Shown here: in pieces, positions 16,509 through 26,871 of the stretch
Layout: each line of letters starts with the position of its first letter
Numbering within the stretch: position 1 is the stretch's first letter
Origin: Pasteurella bettyae CCUG 2042
Lineage (GTDB): Bacteria; Pseudomonadota; Gammaproteobacteria; Enterobacterales; Pasteurellaceae
Assembly: GCF_000262245.1 (NCBI RefSeq)
Contig: NZ_AJSX01000030.1
Location: 1 to 64,000, forward strand
Reading direction: 5' to 3'
DNA: 64,000 nt
Position numbers and translations under genes: made by a program
Notes under the pieces: model-generated
Told to the model about the DNA's origin: nothing
The model's input: only the letters and a program-made list of their open reading frames with translations
Databases searched by the model: none

Positions 16509-17597
16509 TTAGTCAATAAATCCTTTAAATGTCCAATCCTGATTTAATCTCATTCCTCTTCCATCAGGTAATCTTTTTTCAATAAACTCAATTTCTTTTT
16601 TAGAAATTGTTTGCTCAAATTTTCCTGGGGCATTTAATATGTCATCAAAATGTTTTATTCCCTGCTCATTCCAAGTCGTCATATTACCTTTAATCTTTCC
16701 ACCCCATATTTCAGGTTTTCTTCCTGCATGTTGACTTAATGCATGTCCAATTTTAGTACTCCCTTTATATGATTCTTGAGCTGAACCTCTGGCTATTTTA
16801 GCAACATTTCTAAATAGTGGAGCAAGCCTTGAGCGTTTAAAGCGATTAGTTAGCATTGCCCCAATATAAGCACCGTGAGTCGCCACGCATTTCCCCGCTT
16901 GAGCAACAGCTTTTCCAATCCCTTTACTAAATAACGCTGTTGGAGGCACAATAAATTCAACACCAATTAACAATGCCCGTTGAAAACCGTTAAATTCAGG
17001 TTGCATTTCAACATAATTGCCTTGTCCTGAGCCGATAAAAACATTTTGGGAACCTTCGGCAATGATTGCACTACACTCAGTTTTATCGCCTTTACGTGCG
17101 ACGGCTTTGTTATTTGCAAAGACAGTTTCGCTACCTTGAGCAATTTTAGGGGGTGGAGAATGACGAGTACAACCAACACTTAATGGCAAATCAGCTATTG
17201 CTAACGGTTTGTTATTTACCAATACATTCGGAGAGCCTAGAATAATTGGACCACTTGGTTCTCCTCCAATGGCTTCATCGACAAAACTTGTTACTGCATT
17301 AGTGATTTTTTCTATTCCTCCGGAGAGAGCATAAGTTGCAATAGCACCAATTGCCATTGAAGCTAAGCCACCGGTTGCCGCAAACGCTACTCCTGCCAGT
17401 GCAAAAATTCCAGCTGTAACACAGGCCCCAACCACAGCACCAGCTAATGCTGACCAAAAGCTAGTATGATTGATAATATCCCCGACACGTGCAGCTGGAG
17501 TAACAACGTTAAGGGGCGTGCTGAGTTGCACAGTGGAACGAGGAAAGGCGTTAATGCGTTGGGTGATGCGTTGAACGATGTCAAATGATTCAGCCAT
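16509..17597 (-). CDS. Type VI-type prePAAR/PAAR effector with short C-terminal toxin domain
   Basis: 362 aa. Residues 35-44 read AARVGDIINH, an exact fit to the prePAAR motif AARxxDxxxH that marks Eag-dependent effectors. A hydrophobic region follows (about 49-100; AGAVVGACVTAGIFALAGVA), then the PAAR domain (about 113-200: GPIILGSPNVLVNNKPLAIA ... AEGSQNVFIGSG). After a linker, residues ~282-362 form a separate toxin module with GHALSQHAGRKPEIWG, HFDDIL and GRGMRLNQDWTFKGFI. The size and His/Arg/Trp pattern recall small ribonuclease toxins, but I cannot name the family. PAAR would cap a VgrG spike. No VgrG or secretion gene is in the window. Confidence 0.82.
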   Translation of the reverse strand: MAESFDIVQRITQRINAFPRSTVQLSTPLNVVTPAARVGDIINHTSFWSALAGAVVGACVTAGIFALAGVAFAATGGLASMAIGAIATYALSGGIEKITNAVTSFVDEAIGGEPSGPIILGSPNVLVNNKPLAIADLPLSVGCTRHSPPPKIAQGSETVFANNKAVARKGDKTECSAIIAEGSQNVFIGSGQGNYVEMQPEFNGFQRALLIGVEFIVPPTALFSKGIGKAVAQAGKCVATHGAYIGAMLTNRFKRSRLAPLFRNVAKIARGSAQESYKGSTKIGHALSQHAGRKPEIWGGKIKGNMTTWNEQGIKHFDDILNAPGKFEQTISKKEIEFIEKRLPDGRGMRLNQDWTFKGFID

Positions 17598-17641
17598 AAA
17601 TAAAGTTCTCTCTTTGGGTAAGAAAAATACTTGTAAAATGG

Positions 17642-17791
17642 TTATGCGTTGGTTTTATCTCTAGTGGCGTTAAAACTATAAAGGACTTCTAGCATAGCTT
17701 GCCGTTGCTTTTTAGTAAAGGGGCTATTTGCAGTATAGGTAAAAGTTAGTAACAGATTATGGCGAATTTGCAATACCGTGCATTGATACAT
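17642..17791 (-). pseudogene. C-terminal fragment of an Eag (DcrB/DUF1795) effector chaperone
   Basis: A 49-codon frame reads MYQCTVLQIRHNLLLTFTYT, SPFTKKQRQAMLEVLYSF and a short tail. The pattern 'y-----------l-ft-T---p-t--q---l--vl-SF' is the C-terminus of DcrB/DUF1795 chaperones, which bind the membrane segments of prePAAR effectors. In-frame stops lie just upstream (a TAA about 8 codons before the ATG), and no N-terminal part is found. It sits 44 bp before the PAAR gene, exactly where the cognate chaperone belongs. This looks like decay rather than a functional small gene. Confidence 0.6.
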
Positions 17792-17938
17792 AATGTTTTC
17801 TTCAGATAGCACTCGTTATTAGTGAGTGTTGAAAATAGATATAAAAAGAGGTTCGTTATAGACGAACACTATCAGGGAAAAACTGAAAAATATATTGTAA
17901 ATTTGCAAAAAAGACTGATAGAAAATTTTTATGAATTA

Positions 17939-18310
17939 TTAAATAATAAAATTGTTCAATAATTTATAAAAATTTAAAGATAGTAAAATTTGTATGGTTC
18001 CATTGTCTGTGAAATCGGATAAATAGAGCATATTTTTGTATTGAACTGTATTATCAAGGGTGACTAATGGATTAAATTCTTCAATAGGTAATACTACAAA
18101 CTGTGGATTACCTTTTATATCGTTAATGTTATTGTAACTTCATCTTTTTTATTTAAAAGGGCCTTTTTACTATGTTTTTGATATTCTGAGTTTAACCATT
18201 TGGATATTAATTATTGTTGGTTCACATGGATTATTATCGAATAAAACTCTATAATTTACAATGGAAGACGGATTAGGAATAATAAGATGCGGTGTTATTA
18301 TTTGAATGTC
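17939..18310 (-). pseudogene. Broken ORF, family not recognised
   Basis: Three - strand frames must be joined to read one protein-like sequence. First comes TPHLIIPNPSSIVNYRVLFD and NNPCEPTIINIQ, then KKDEVTITLT, then DIKGNPQFVVLPIEEFNPLV and YKNMLYLSDFTDNG, stopping at 17939. The frames are interrupted by at least two shifts or stops (near 18175 and 18125). The composition looks coding, but I do not recognise the family. Its place upstream of the Eag remnant suggests another former member of the type VI toxin locus. Confidence 0.4.
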
Positions 18311-18397
18311 GGTGAATCATGATTAACTATAAAAACTGCACCTTAATCAGTTTGTTTTAGCCTCAAACTTTTGGGATGCAGTATTAATTTATAAAAA

Positions 18398-19981
18398 TTA
18401 ATGTTCTCTTGTTTTAAAGAATGTTACATCAGGATAACGTTCTTGAGCAAGATTTAAGTTTACCATTGTAGGCGCAATATAAGTGAGATTATCTCCGCCA
18501 TCTAGGGCTAAATTCTGTTCATTTTTACGTTTAAACTCTTCAAATTTTTTACTATCAGTACATTCAACCCAACGTGCGGTTGCCACATTGATATTTTCAT
18601 AAATAGCTTCTACGTTATATTCGGATTTTAAACGAGAGACTACCACATCAAATTGAAGAACCCCTACAGCGCCAACAATCAGATCATTGTTCATGAGTGG
18701 GCGAAATACTTGAACAGCACCTTCTTCAGAAAGTTGAACAAGGCCTTTTAATAATTGTTTTTGTTTTAGTGGATCTTTTAAACGAATGCGACGAAATAAT
18801 TCAGGTGCAAAGTTTGGAATACCTGTGAATTTGAGGGCTTCTCCTTGGGTAAAAGTATCACCAATTTGAATAGTACCATGGTTATGTAAACCAATAATAT
18901 CCCCCGCATAGGCTTCTTCTGCATGGGAACGATCTCCAGCCATAAAGGTCAATGCATCTGAGATGACGACATCTTTGCCAATACGCACATGGTGGAATTT
19001 CATGCCTTTTTCATATTTGCCAGAAACAACCCGCATAAAGGCGACACGGTCACGGTGTTTAGGATCCATATTCGCTTGGATTTTGAATACAAAGCCAGTT
19101 AGTTTGTCTTCTGAGCTTTCTACTAAACGAGTATCTGCTTGGCGAGCCTGTGGTGCTGGTGCCCATTCTGTTAAACCATCAAGGAAATGATCTACACCGA
19201 AGTTACCTAAAGCGGTACCAAAAAAGACTGGCGTTAATTCACCTGCAATAAACATATCATGGTCAAATTCATTTGATGCACCTTTCACTAATTCCAGTTC
19301 ATCACGTAATTGTTGTGCTAAATCTTCACCCACAGCAGTATCTAATTGCGGATTATCTAAACCTTTAACAATACGAACTTCTTGAATAGTTGAACCTTTC
19401 CCTGTTTGATATAAATAGGTTTCATCTTTATATAAATGATATACACCTTTGAATAATTTACCGCAACCAATTGGCCAAGTAATCGGGGCACAGTGAATTT
19501 TTAAGACGCTTTCAACCTCATCTAACAATTCCATTGGATCACGAATATCACGGTCTAATTTATTCATAAAAGTGATGATTGGTGTATCACGTAGGCGAGT
19601 TACTTCCATTAATTTAATGGTACGTTCCTCAACCCCTTTTGCACTGTCGATTACCATCAAACAGCTATCCACCGCAGTTAAAGTACGGTAAGTATCTTCA
19701 GAGAAATCTTCGTGCCCTGGTGTATCTAATAAATTTACTAAGCAATCATTATAAGGAAACTGCATGACTGAGGTGGTAATAGAGATACCACGTTGTTTTT
19801 CCATTTCCATCCAGTCTGATTTTGCATGGGCTTGAGAACCTTTGCCTTTCACTGAGCCTGCAGTTTGAATGGCATTTCCGTATAAAAGTACTTTTTCGGT
19901 AATTGTGGTTTTACCCGCATCGGGGTGAGAAATAATCGCAAAGGTGCGACGTTTATTCACTTCGGCTAATGGATATGTCAT
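18398..19981 (-). CDS. prfC: Peptide chain release factor 3
   Basis: 527 aa, the normal length. GTPase motifs are complete: P-loop [15 protein letters not shown], switch [10 protein letters not shown], and the G4 NKLD. The insert [20 protein letters not shown] separates RF3 from EF-G. RF3 is a translational GTPase that removes RF1/RF2 from the ribosome after termination. It is divergent from purC, with a 239-bp shared upstream region. Intact. Confidence 0.98.
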   Translation of the reverse strand: MTYPLAEVNKRRTFAIISHPDAGKTTITEKVLLYGNAIQTAGSVKGKGSQAHAKSDWMEMEKQRGISITTSVMQFPYNDCLVNLLDTPGHEDFSEDTYRTLTAVDSCLMVIDSAKGVEERTIKLMEVTRLRDTPIITFMNKLDRDIRDPMELLDEVESVLKIHCAPITWPIGCGKLFKGVYHLYKDETYLYQTGKGSTIQEVRIVKGLDNPQLDTAVGEDLAQQLRDELELVKGASNEFDHDMFIAGELTPVFFGTALGNFGVDHFLDGLTEWAPAPQARQADTRLVESSEDKLTGFVFKIQANMDPKHRDRVAFMRVVSGKYEKGMKFHHVRIGKDVVISDALTFMAGDRSHAEEAYAGDIIGLHNHGTIQIGDTFTQGEALKFTGIPNFAPELFRRIRLKDPLKQKQLLKGLVQLSEEGAVQVFRPLMNNDLIVGAVGVLQFDVVVSRLKSEYNVEAIYENINVATARWVECTDSKKFEEFKRKNEQNLALDGGDNLTYIAPTMVNLNLAQERYPDVTFFKTREH

Positions 19982-20151
19982 TACTCTTTCTTCTATTGTT
20001 TTAAAATGGATAAAAAATGTGGGTTATTTTCGCTTATATCATCTAGATTCTCAAATAAATTATACATTTTTACTAAAATTTATTAAGAGTAGACCACTTA
20101 TTTAGTTATTTTTTACTGTCTTTTTCAGAAAAAGAAAAACGAGAATACTAT

Positions 20152-20167
20152 ATGCAAACGTTTGCTA
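20152..20167 (+). promoter_or_regulatory. PurR operator in the purC promoter
   Basis: ATGCAAACGTTTGCTA contains the perfect palindrome GCAAACGTTTGC, the core of the PurR box. A TATAAT -10 box lies at 20174-20179, so the operator covers the -35 region, a standard repression geometry. purC starts at 20221. Confidence 0.9.
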
Positions 20168-20220
20168 TTGGGTTATAATTATGCCCCACAAATTTCTACT
20201 TATCATAAAAGGTAAATGCG

Positions 20221-21081
20221 ATGGCAGAACTTAGTCTTAAAAAAATCTATTCAGGTAAGGTACGAGATCTTTATGAAATTGATGATAAACGTATGTTAAT
20301 GGTCGCAAGTGACCGCTTATCTGCATTTGATGTTATTTTAGATGATCCTATTCCTAGTAAGGGCGAAATTTTGACTCAAATTTCAAATTTCTGGTTCAAA
20401 AAATTGGCTCATATTATGCCTAATCATTTTACTGGCGACAGTGTATATGACGTATTACCAAAAGCAGAAGCAGACTTAATTAAAGATCGCGCAGTGGTTT
20501 GTAAGCGTTTACAACCAATTAAAATTGAATCTATTGTTCGTGGTTATTTGACAGGCAGTGGCTTAAAAGACTATAAACAAACAGGTACAATTTGCGGTTT
20601 AGAATTACCAAAAGGTTTAGTCGAAGCAAGTAAATTACCTGAACCAATTTTTACTCCTTCAAGTAAAGAAGCCGTAGGCGATCACGATATCAATATTAGT
20701 TATGCAGAATGTGAACATAAAATTGGTAAACAATTAGCGGCACAAGTTCGTGATGCGGCGATTGCTCTTTATAAAGAAGCTGCTGCTTATGCATTGACGA
20801 AAGGTATTATTATTTGTGATACTAAATTTGAATTTGGTCTGGATGAAAATGGCACATTAACATTAATGGATGAAGTATTGACTCCTGACTCAAGTCGTTT
20901 TTGGTCTGTTGATACTTATCAAGAAGGTATAAATCCACCATCATTTGATAAGCAGTTTGTGCGTGATTGGCTTGAAAACAGTGGCTGGAATAAGCAGCCT
21001 CCAGCACCTAAAGTTCCTGCTGATGTGATACAAAAAACAGCAGCTAAGTATCAGGAAGTACTGGATTTATTAACAAAGTAA
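20221..21081 (+). CDS. purC: SAICAR synthetase (phosphoribosylaminoimidazole-succinocarboxamide synthase)
   Basis: 286 aa. Family motifs are all present: [10 protein letters not shown] at the N-terminus, [10 protein letters not shown], the block [18 protein letters not shown], and [10 protein letters not shown]. The enzyme joins aspartate to CAIR in purine synthesis. Transcription starts from a PurR-controlled promoter, and the gene ends at a terminator built from two inverted uptake signals, so it is monocistronic. Confidence 0.98.
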   Translation: MAELSLKKIYSGKVRDLYEIDDKRMLMVASDRLSAFDVILDDPIPSKGEILTQISNFWFKKLAHIMPNHFTGDSVYDVLPKAEADLIKDRAVVCKRLQPIKIESIVRGYLTGSGLKDYKQTGTICGLELPKGLVEASKLPEPIFTPSSKEAVGDHDINISYAECEHKIGKQLAAQVRDAAIALYKEAAAYALTKGIIICDTKFEFGLDENGTLTLMDEVLTPDSSRFWSVDTYQEGINPPSFDKQFVRDWLENSGWNKQPPAPKVPADVIQKTAAKYQEVLDLLTK

Positions 21082-21090
21082 TATGAACAC

Positions 21091-21130
21091 AAAGTGCGGT
21101 ATAATTTAGAAAATTTTCACCGCACTTTTT
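21091..21130 (+). terminator. Terminator made of paired uptake signals
   Basis: AAAGTGCGGT (21091-21100) and ACCGCACTTT (21119-21128) form a 10-bp stem followed by T residues. Head-to-head uptake signals acting as terminators are well known in Pasteurellaceae. Confidence 0.92.
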
Positions 21131-21154
21131 ATATCTTTAAATAACAGGAAGGTT

Positions 21155-21997
21155 ATGAACTCAGTTTCAATTGTTGGTTTAGGGTGGTTAGGCTATCCAC
21201 TCGCAAAATATTTACAACGGTTAGGGTGGGAAGTCAAAGGGAGCAAAAGAACCCATGAAGGGGCAGAACAAATGCGTTTAAATCGTATTGAAAGTTATGC
21301 TCTAGAATTAACTCCCGAGTTGAATGTGGATCCTGATGATCTCACCGCCTTACTTTCTGTCGATGCTTTAATTATCAATATTCCTCCTAGTGATTATTTT
21401 TTCAATATAGAGACTTATGTACAATCTGTACAAAATTTAGTAAACGAAGCTCTTCTTTATGGCATAACCCATATTATCTTTATTAGCTCAACTTCAGTTT
21501 TCCCCGATATATCGGGAAATTTTTCTGAAAATTCTCTTCCTCAGCCAACATCACAAATGGGAAAAGCATTATTAGAAGTAGAACAAGGTCTTTTCAATCT
21601 TAAAGATATTGATGTAGATATTATTCGTTTTGCTGGATTAGTAGGATATGAACGTCATCCAGTGTATTCTTTGGCTGGACGGGAAAATCTCAGCGGAGGT
21701 AATATGCCAGTTAATTTAGTTCATTTTGATGATTGCGTACGGGCTATTCAGTTATTACTAGAAACACCAAGTAATAAAAGGTTATATCATCTTGCAACAC
21801 CATTACATCCGAAAAAAGCAGAATATTATCCTAAAATGGCAGAAAAATTTGGGGTAAAAGCACCGCACTTTATTTGTTCAGAACAAGATCCTCAACGAAT
21901 TATTTTAGCCAATAAAATTTGTGATGAATTGGACTTTGTTTATCAGTACCTTGATCCCGAGGAATTTAATACCGATTCATTAGTAAATTTTCTTTAA
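21155..21997 (+). CDS. NAD(P)-dependent epimerase/dehydratase-like protein (YeeZ type)
   Basis: 280 aa. A Rossmann motif opens the protein (SIVGLGWLGYPLAKYLQRLG: GxGxxG). Next come IINIPPSDYF, the strand HIIFISSTSVFPDISG and PVNLVHFDDCVRAIQLLLET, as in the extended SDR/YeeZ group. The usual YxxxK pair is not obvious: the region after SSTSVFP lacks a clear Tyr-x3-Lys, so it may be a binding or regulatory protein rather than an active reductase. It has its own AGGAAGG ribosome binding site, and substrate is unknown. Confidence 0.8.
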   Translation: MNSVSIVGLGWLGYPLAKYLQRLGWEVKGSKRTHEGAEQMRLNRIESYALELTPELNVDPDDLTALLSVDALIINIPPSDYFFNIETYVQSVQNLVNEALLYGITHIIFISSTSVFPDISGNFSENSLPQPTSQMGKALLEVEQGLFNLKDIDVDIIRFAGLVGYERHPVYSLAGRENLSGGNMPVNLVHFDDCVRAIQLLLETPSNKRLYHLATPLHPKKAEYYPKMAEKFGVKAPHFICSEQDPQRIILANKICDELDFVYQYLDPEEFNTDSLVNFL

Positions 21998-22090
21998 CTA
22001 ATTAAAAGTGCGGTTGAAAACCATAAAATTTTTGTTGATAATAATAAATTTTTACAATCACAATAAACAATGATCTAATAAATTAAATAA

Positions 22091-23437
<1,347 letters not shown>

Positions 23438-23460
23438 TTCAAATATTTATACTTCGGAAA

Positions 23461-23493
23461 ATAGCTACAGGAAATGATTGTAGCTATTTTTTT
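23461..23493 (+). terminator. Terminator after argG
   Basis: An 8-bp stem (ATAGCTAC/GTAGCTAT) is followed by nine T residues ending near 23493. Confidence 0.9.
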
Positions 23494-23572
23494 ATAAAAT
23501 TAACATTTTTATTGAGAAGTAAAATAAGAGGTATTATACTGGAATCCCTTATAAATCATCTGGAGGATGTTT

Positions 23573-24457
23573 ATGAAAAATTTCTTTAAATCAACCGCAC
23601 TTTTATTAGCGCTCTCAACTTCCTTTGCCGTTCAAGCTGAAGATCAATCCATCAATACACAAATCAGTTTTAGTGGTTCATCTACCTTAGCACCTGTGAT
23701 TGCTAAAATCTCAACGGACTTCATTGAAAAACATGTCACTTGGGATAAAGTTGATCCCACATTACCAAATAAAAACATTACTATTTTTGTTTCAGCTGGT
23801 GGCTCAGGAGCAGGTGTAAAAGCTGTACTCGACAAAGTCGCAAACTTTGGTATGTTGGCTCGTGAGATCAAAGAAAGTGAAAAACAAAAAGTAAAAGATC
23901 TAGAGGCTTATACTCTAGGTATTGATGCTTTAACTATTGCTGTTAATCCAGAAAATCAAGTGGTAAAAGCCAAAAATAGCAATTTAACCAAAGATGAAAT
24001 TATTAAAATTTTTTCTGGTGAATATAAAAAATGGAGCGATTTAGATAAGAGTTTGCCAAGTGAAGATATTGTGGTTGTGACACGTGATTTTGGCGGTGGT
24101 GCACATGAGGTTTTCCAAACTAAAGTAATGAAAGATGTAAAAGTGACTAAAGATGTCATTCAAGCACCATCAATGGGGGCTTTAGTCGCAAAAATTATTG
24201 AAAATAAAAATGCTATTGGTTATGCCTCTTTTGGCGTGTCAAACCAAAATAAAGGAAAATTAACCGCACTTAAAGTAGATAATATTGAGCCTTCTGCTGA
24301 GAATATTATTAGTGGTAAATACTATATTTCTCGTCCATTAATTATTATGAAAAGTGGTAAGTTAAGTAAAACTGAACAAATTTTCCTTAATGATCTTTAT
24401 TCTGAAAAGGGTAAAGCCACCATTGAAAAAATGGGTTTTATTCCAACGGCTAAATAA
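23573..24457 (+). CDS. pstS: Phosphate ABC transporter, periplasmic binding protein
   Basis: I prefer the ATG at 23573: GGAGG lies 6 bases before it, while the earlier ATG (23567) overlaps that site. The product is 294 aa with a signal peptide (KNFFKSTALLLALSTSFAVQ, cleavage after AQA). Phosphate-binding loops are visible: FSGSSTLAPVI and SAGGSGAGVKAVLDKVANFG, plus TRDFGGGAHEVF. It heads the pstSCAB operon. An uptake signal is absorbed into its 3' coding part (ACCGCACTT near 24262). Confidence 0.95.
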   Translation: MKNFFKSTALLLALSTSFAVQAEDQSINTQISFSGSSTLAPVIAKISTDFIEKHVTWDKVDPTLPNKNITIFVSAGGSGAGVKAVLDKVANFGMLAREIKESEKQKVKDLEAYTLGIDALTIAVNPENQVVKAKNSNLTKDEIIKIFSGEYKKWSDLDKSLPSEDIVVVTRDFGGGAHEVFQTKVMKDVKVTKDVIQAPSMGALVAKIIENKNAIGYASFGVSNQNKGKLTALKVDNIEPSAENIISGKYYISRPLIIMKSGKLSKTEQIFLNDLYSEKGKATIEKMGFIPTAK

Positions 24458-24482
24458 ATCAATTTAACTTTTGTTGATTGAG

Positions 24483-25337
24483 ATGAAAGGTCAATATTTT
24501 AAATTTGGGGTTCACTTTTTTACATTCCTAAGCGTTTGTATTCTGTTTACGCTTGTGGCTTTTTTATTTACTGAGTCTAGTACATTCTTTAGCCAAAATC
24601 GCTTGAGCGATTTTTTATGGAATACAGACTGGGATGTAAGTAGTGAACCTTTTAGTTTTGGTATTTTCTATATCTTACTAGCAAATTTTCTAGTGGCTTT
24701 TCTTGCCTGTATAATCTCTTCTGTAATTGCTTTTGGTGTGACGCTATTTATTTGTTTCTATGCTAAAACTAAATATCAAAAATTGCTGATTAAACTGATT
24801 AAAATTTTAGCTGGGATTCCTTCTATTATTTACGGATTTTTTGCATTATTTGTGATTGTAAAATTACTGGAAAACGTATTATCTATTTCTTCTGGTGAAT
24901 CATTATTAGCAGGTAGTTTTATTCTTTCTATTATGATTTTGCCATTTTTTACTTCTCATATGATTGAGAGTATGGAGTTGGTAAAAAAACAATATCAACA
25001 AGATTCTGATGCCTTGGGAATATCCATAGAATTTTTTATTCAAAAAGTTGTTTTTCCCACCTGTCTTAAAGCGAGTGTGGCAGGATTTATTTTGGCTTTT
25101 TCACGGGCAATAGGAGAGACGATGGCAACTATGATGGCGATTGGTAACACTCCATTATTTCCTTATTTACTCTCAAAAATTCAAACGATACCTTCATTAA
25201 TTGCATTAGAAATGGGGACGAGTGAAGTGGGAAGTCAACATTATTATGCCTTAATTGCCAGTGGTAGCACCTTGTTTTGTATCGTCTTTATTTTGAATAT
25301 TATTTTATTTCAGTTAGAGCGGAAAAATGGAAAATAG
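24483..25337 (+). CDS. pstC: Phosphate ABC transporter permease
   Basis: 284 aa from the ATG at 24483. A TTG four codons earlier (24471) is an alternative, and neither start has a strong ribosome binding site. Six membrane segments are visible, and the permease EAA-type loop reads SDALGISIEFFIQKVVFPTC before AFSRAIGETMATMMAIGNTP. It overlaps pstA by 11 bp. It is somewhat shorter than E. coli PstC (319 aa), mainly at the N-terminus. Confidence 0.94.
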   Translation: MKGQYFKFGVHFFTFLSVCILFTLVAFLFTESSTFFSQNRLSDFLWNTDWDVSSEPFSFGIFYILLANFLVAFLACIISSVIAFGVTLFICFYAKTKYQKLLIKLIKILAGIPSIIYGFFALFVIVKLLENVLSISSGESLLAGSFILSIMILPFFTSHMIESMELVKKQYQQDSDALGISIEFFIQKVVFPTCLKASVAGFILAFSRAIGETMATMMAIGNTPLFPYLLSKIQTIPSLIALEMGTSEVGSQHYYALIASGSTLFCIVFILNIILFQLERKNGK

Positions 25338-26184
25338 TCGAAGTTTTCTCATTAAAGCTTATGCTGTATTTTCGGCTATCTTTGTGCTTGTAATAATTGC
25401 AGCTCTTTTTTATTTTGTCTTTTCTCGTGGTATTAGCCATATTAATTTATCTTTTCTTTTAGAAAATCCTAGTGGCATGATTCTTGGAGAAGAGGGTGGT
25501 ATTAGAAATGCCATTCTTGGTTCATTTTTATTAATGAGCTTTGCCATGTTATTTTCAGGACTATTAGGTATCAGCTGTGCAATTTATCTAAAAATTTATT
25601 GTGAAATGCCGTGGTGTCAAATGGCATTAAAATTTGTAATACGTAGTATGGCATCCATTCCCTCTATTTTGTTAGGTTTATTTGTTTACGGATTTTTTAT
25701 TGTTAATTTAGATATTCCACGTAGTTTACTCACAGCCAGCTTTACTTTAGCCTTAATGGTATTTCCTTTTGTGGAGATTAGTACAGAAAAAGTTATTAGT
25801 GAATTGGATACCGCACTTTTTCGAGACAGCTTTGCTTTGGGTGTAGATAAAAATTATATGTGTCAGCATCTTGTCTTACCAACTATTCGTAAAAATATCT
25901 TGTCTATTTTAATTTTAGCAGGTAGTTATGCGATTGGTGCCACAGCGCCTTTATTACTGACAGGTGTGGTGTTTATGGCAAGTCCAGATAGTTTATTATC
26001 ACCTGTCATGGCATTACCTTTTCATTTACATATGCTTTTGAATCAGTCTGTAGGAATTGGCAACGCATATGGTACGGCATTGGTGTTAATCCTTATTTTG
26101 ATTTTATTACATCTGCTTTCTAGCCTTATTTTAAATAATGTAGGAGTTAAAATTGTCCGCTATTTTAACCATCAAAAATCTTAA
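25327..26184 (+). CDS. pstA: Phosphate ABC transporter permease
   Basis: 285 aa with six membrane segments. The loop that contacts the ATPase reads RDSFALGVDKNYMCQHLVLP, and SYAIGATAPLLLTGVVFMA follows, matching PstA. The gene starts inside the end of pstC and its 3' end overlaps pstB by 32 bp, so translation is coupled along the operon. Confidence 0.94.
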   Translation: MENSRSFLIKAYAVFSAIFVLVIIAALFYFVFSRGISHINLSFLLENPSGMILGEEGGIRNAILGSFLLMSFAMLFSGLLGISCAIYLKIYCEMPWCQMALKFVIRSMASIPSILLGLFVYGFFIVNLDIPRSLLTASFTLALMVFPFVEISTEKVISELDTALFRDSFALGVDKNYMCQHLVLPTIRKNILSILILAGSYAIGATAPLLLTGVVFMASPDSLLSPVMALPFHLHMLLNQSVGIGNAYGTALVLILILILLHLLSSLILNNVGVKIVRYFNHQKS

Positions 26185-26827
26185 TATTTATTATCAAGAT
26201 AAGAAAATTTTAGAAAATTTGAATTTAGCTATTCAACCTCATGAGATTATTTGTTTTATGGGAAAATCAGGTAGTGGTAAATCCACCCTTTTATCTTCAT
26301 TAAATGGCTTTTTAAATGAAAAGTGCGGTCATTTTGAAGGAAAAATTTTATTTAAAGGAGAAGATATTCAAAAGAAAGATCCAATTTGGTTAAAGCGAAA
26401 AATGGCGACTTTATTTCAAGATTCCAAGCCTTTTCCCTTTAGTGTAGAAAAAAACCTTACTTATGCAATGGAATTTTACGAGCGTAACATCATCAATAAG
26501 AAAGCAAAAGTTGAAGGATTACTAAAAAGTGTGAATTTATGGGATGAGATTGGGGGAAACTTGAGTATTTCTCCTGAACAGTTATCTGGTGGACAAAAAC
26601 AACGTTTATGTATTGCTCGTATGTTGACAACAGAACCAGAAATACTCATTTTGGATGAACCTTGTTCTTCCTTAGATTTACATAATATGTTAGTAATCGA
26701 GGATTTAATTAAGCAACTTGCTAAAAAATATACGATATTAATTGCAACACATAATTTTGAACAGGCAAAAAGACTGACTAACCGAATAATCACTATTGAA
26801 AATAAAACAATTATGGAACCTCATTAA
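26153..26827 (+). CDS. pstB: Phosphate ABC transporter ATP-binding protein
   Basis: 224 aa, about 25-30 residues shorter than usual PstB, starting at a TTG at 26153 with GGAG well placed upstream. Walker A GKSGSGKST, signature LSGGQKQR, Walker B ILILDEP and the H-loop ATH are all present, so the ATPase should work. No phoU follows: the operon ends and the convergent Lrp-type gene begins within 50 bp. Uptake signal AAGTGCGGT lies in the coding sequence near 26321. Confidence 0.92.
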   Translation: MSAILTIKNLNIYYQDKKILENLNLAIQPHEIICFMGKSGSGKSTLLSSLNGFLNEKCGHFEGKILFKGEDIQKKDPIWLKRKMATLFQDSKPFPFSVEKNLTYAMEFYERNIINKKAKVEGLLKSVNLWDEIGGNLSISPEQLSGGQKQRLCIARMLTTEPEILILDEPCSSLDLHNMLVIEDLIKQLAKKYTILIATHNFEQAKRLTNRIITIENKTIMEPH

Positions 26828-26871
26828 TGATAAAGCATTAATTGAGGTACTTTATTGTTAAAATTTACCAT

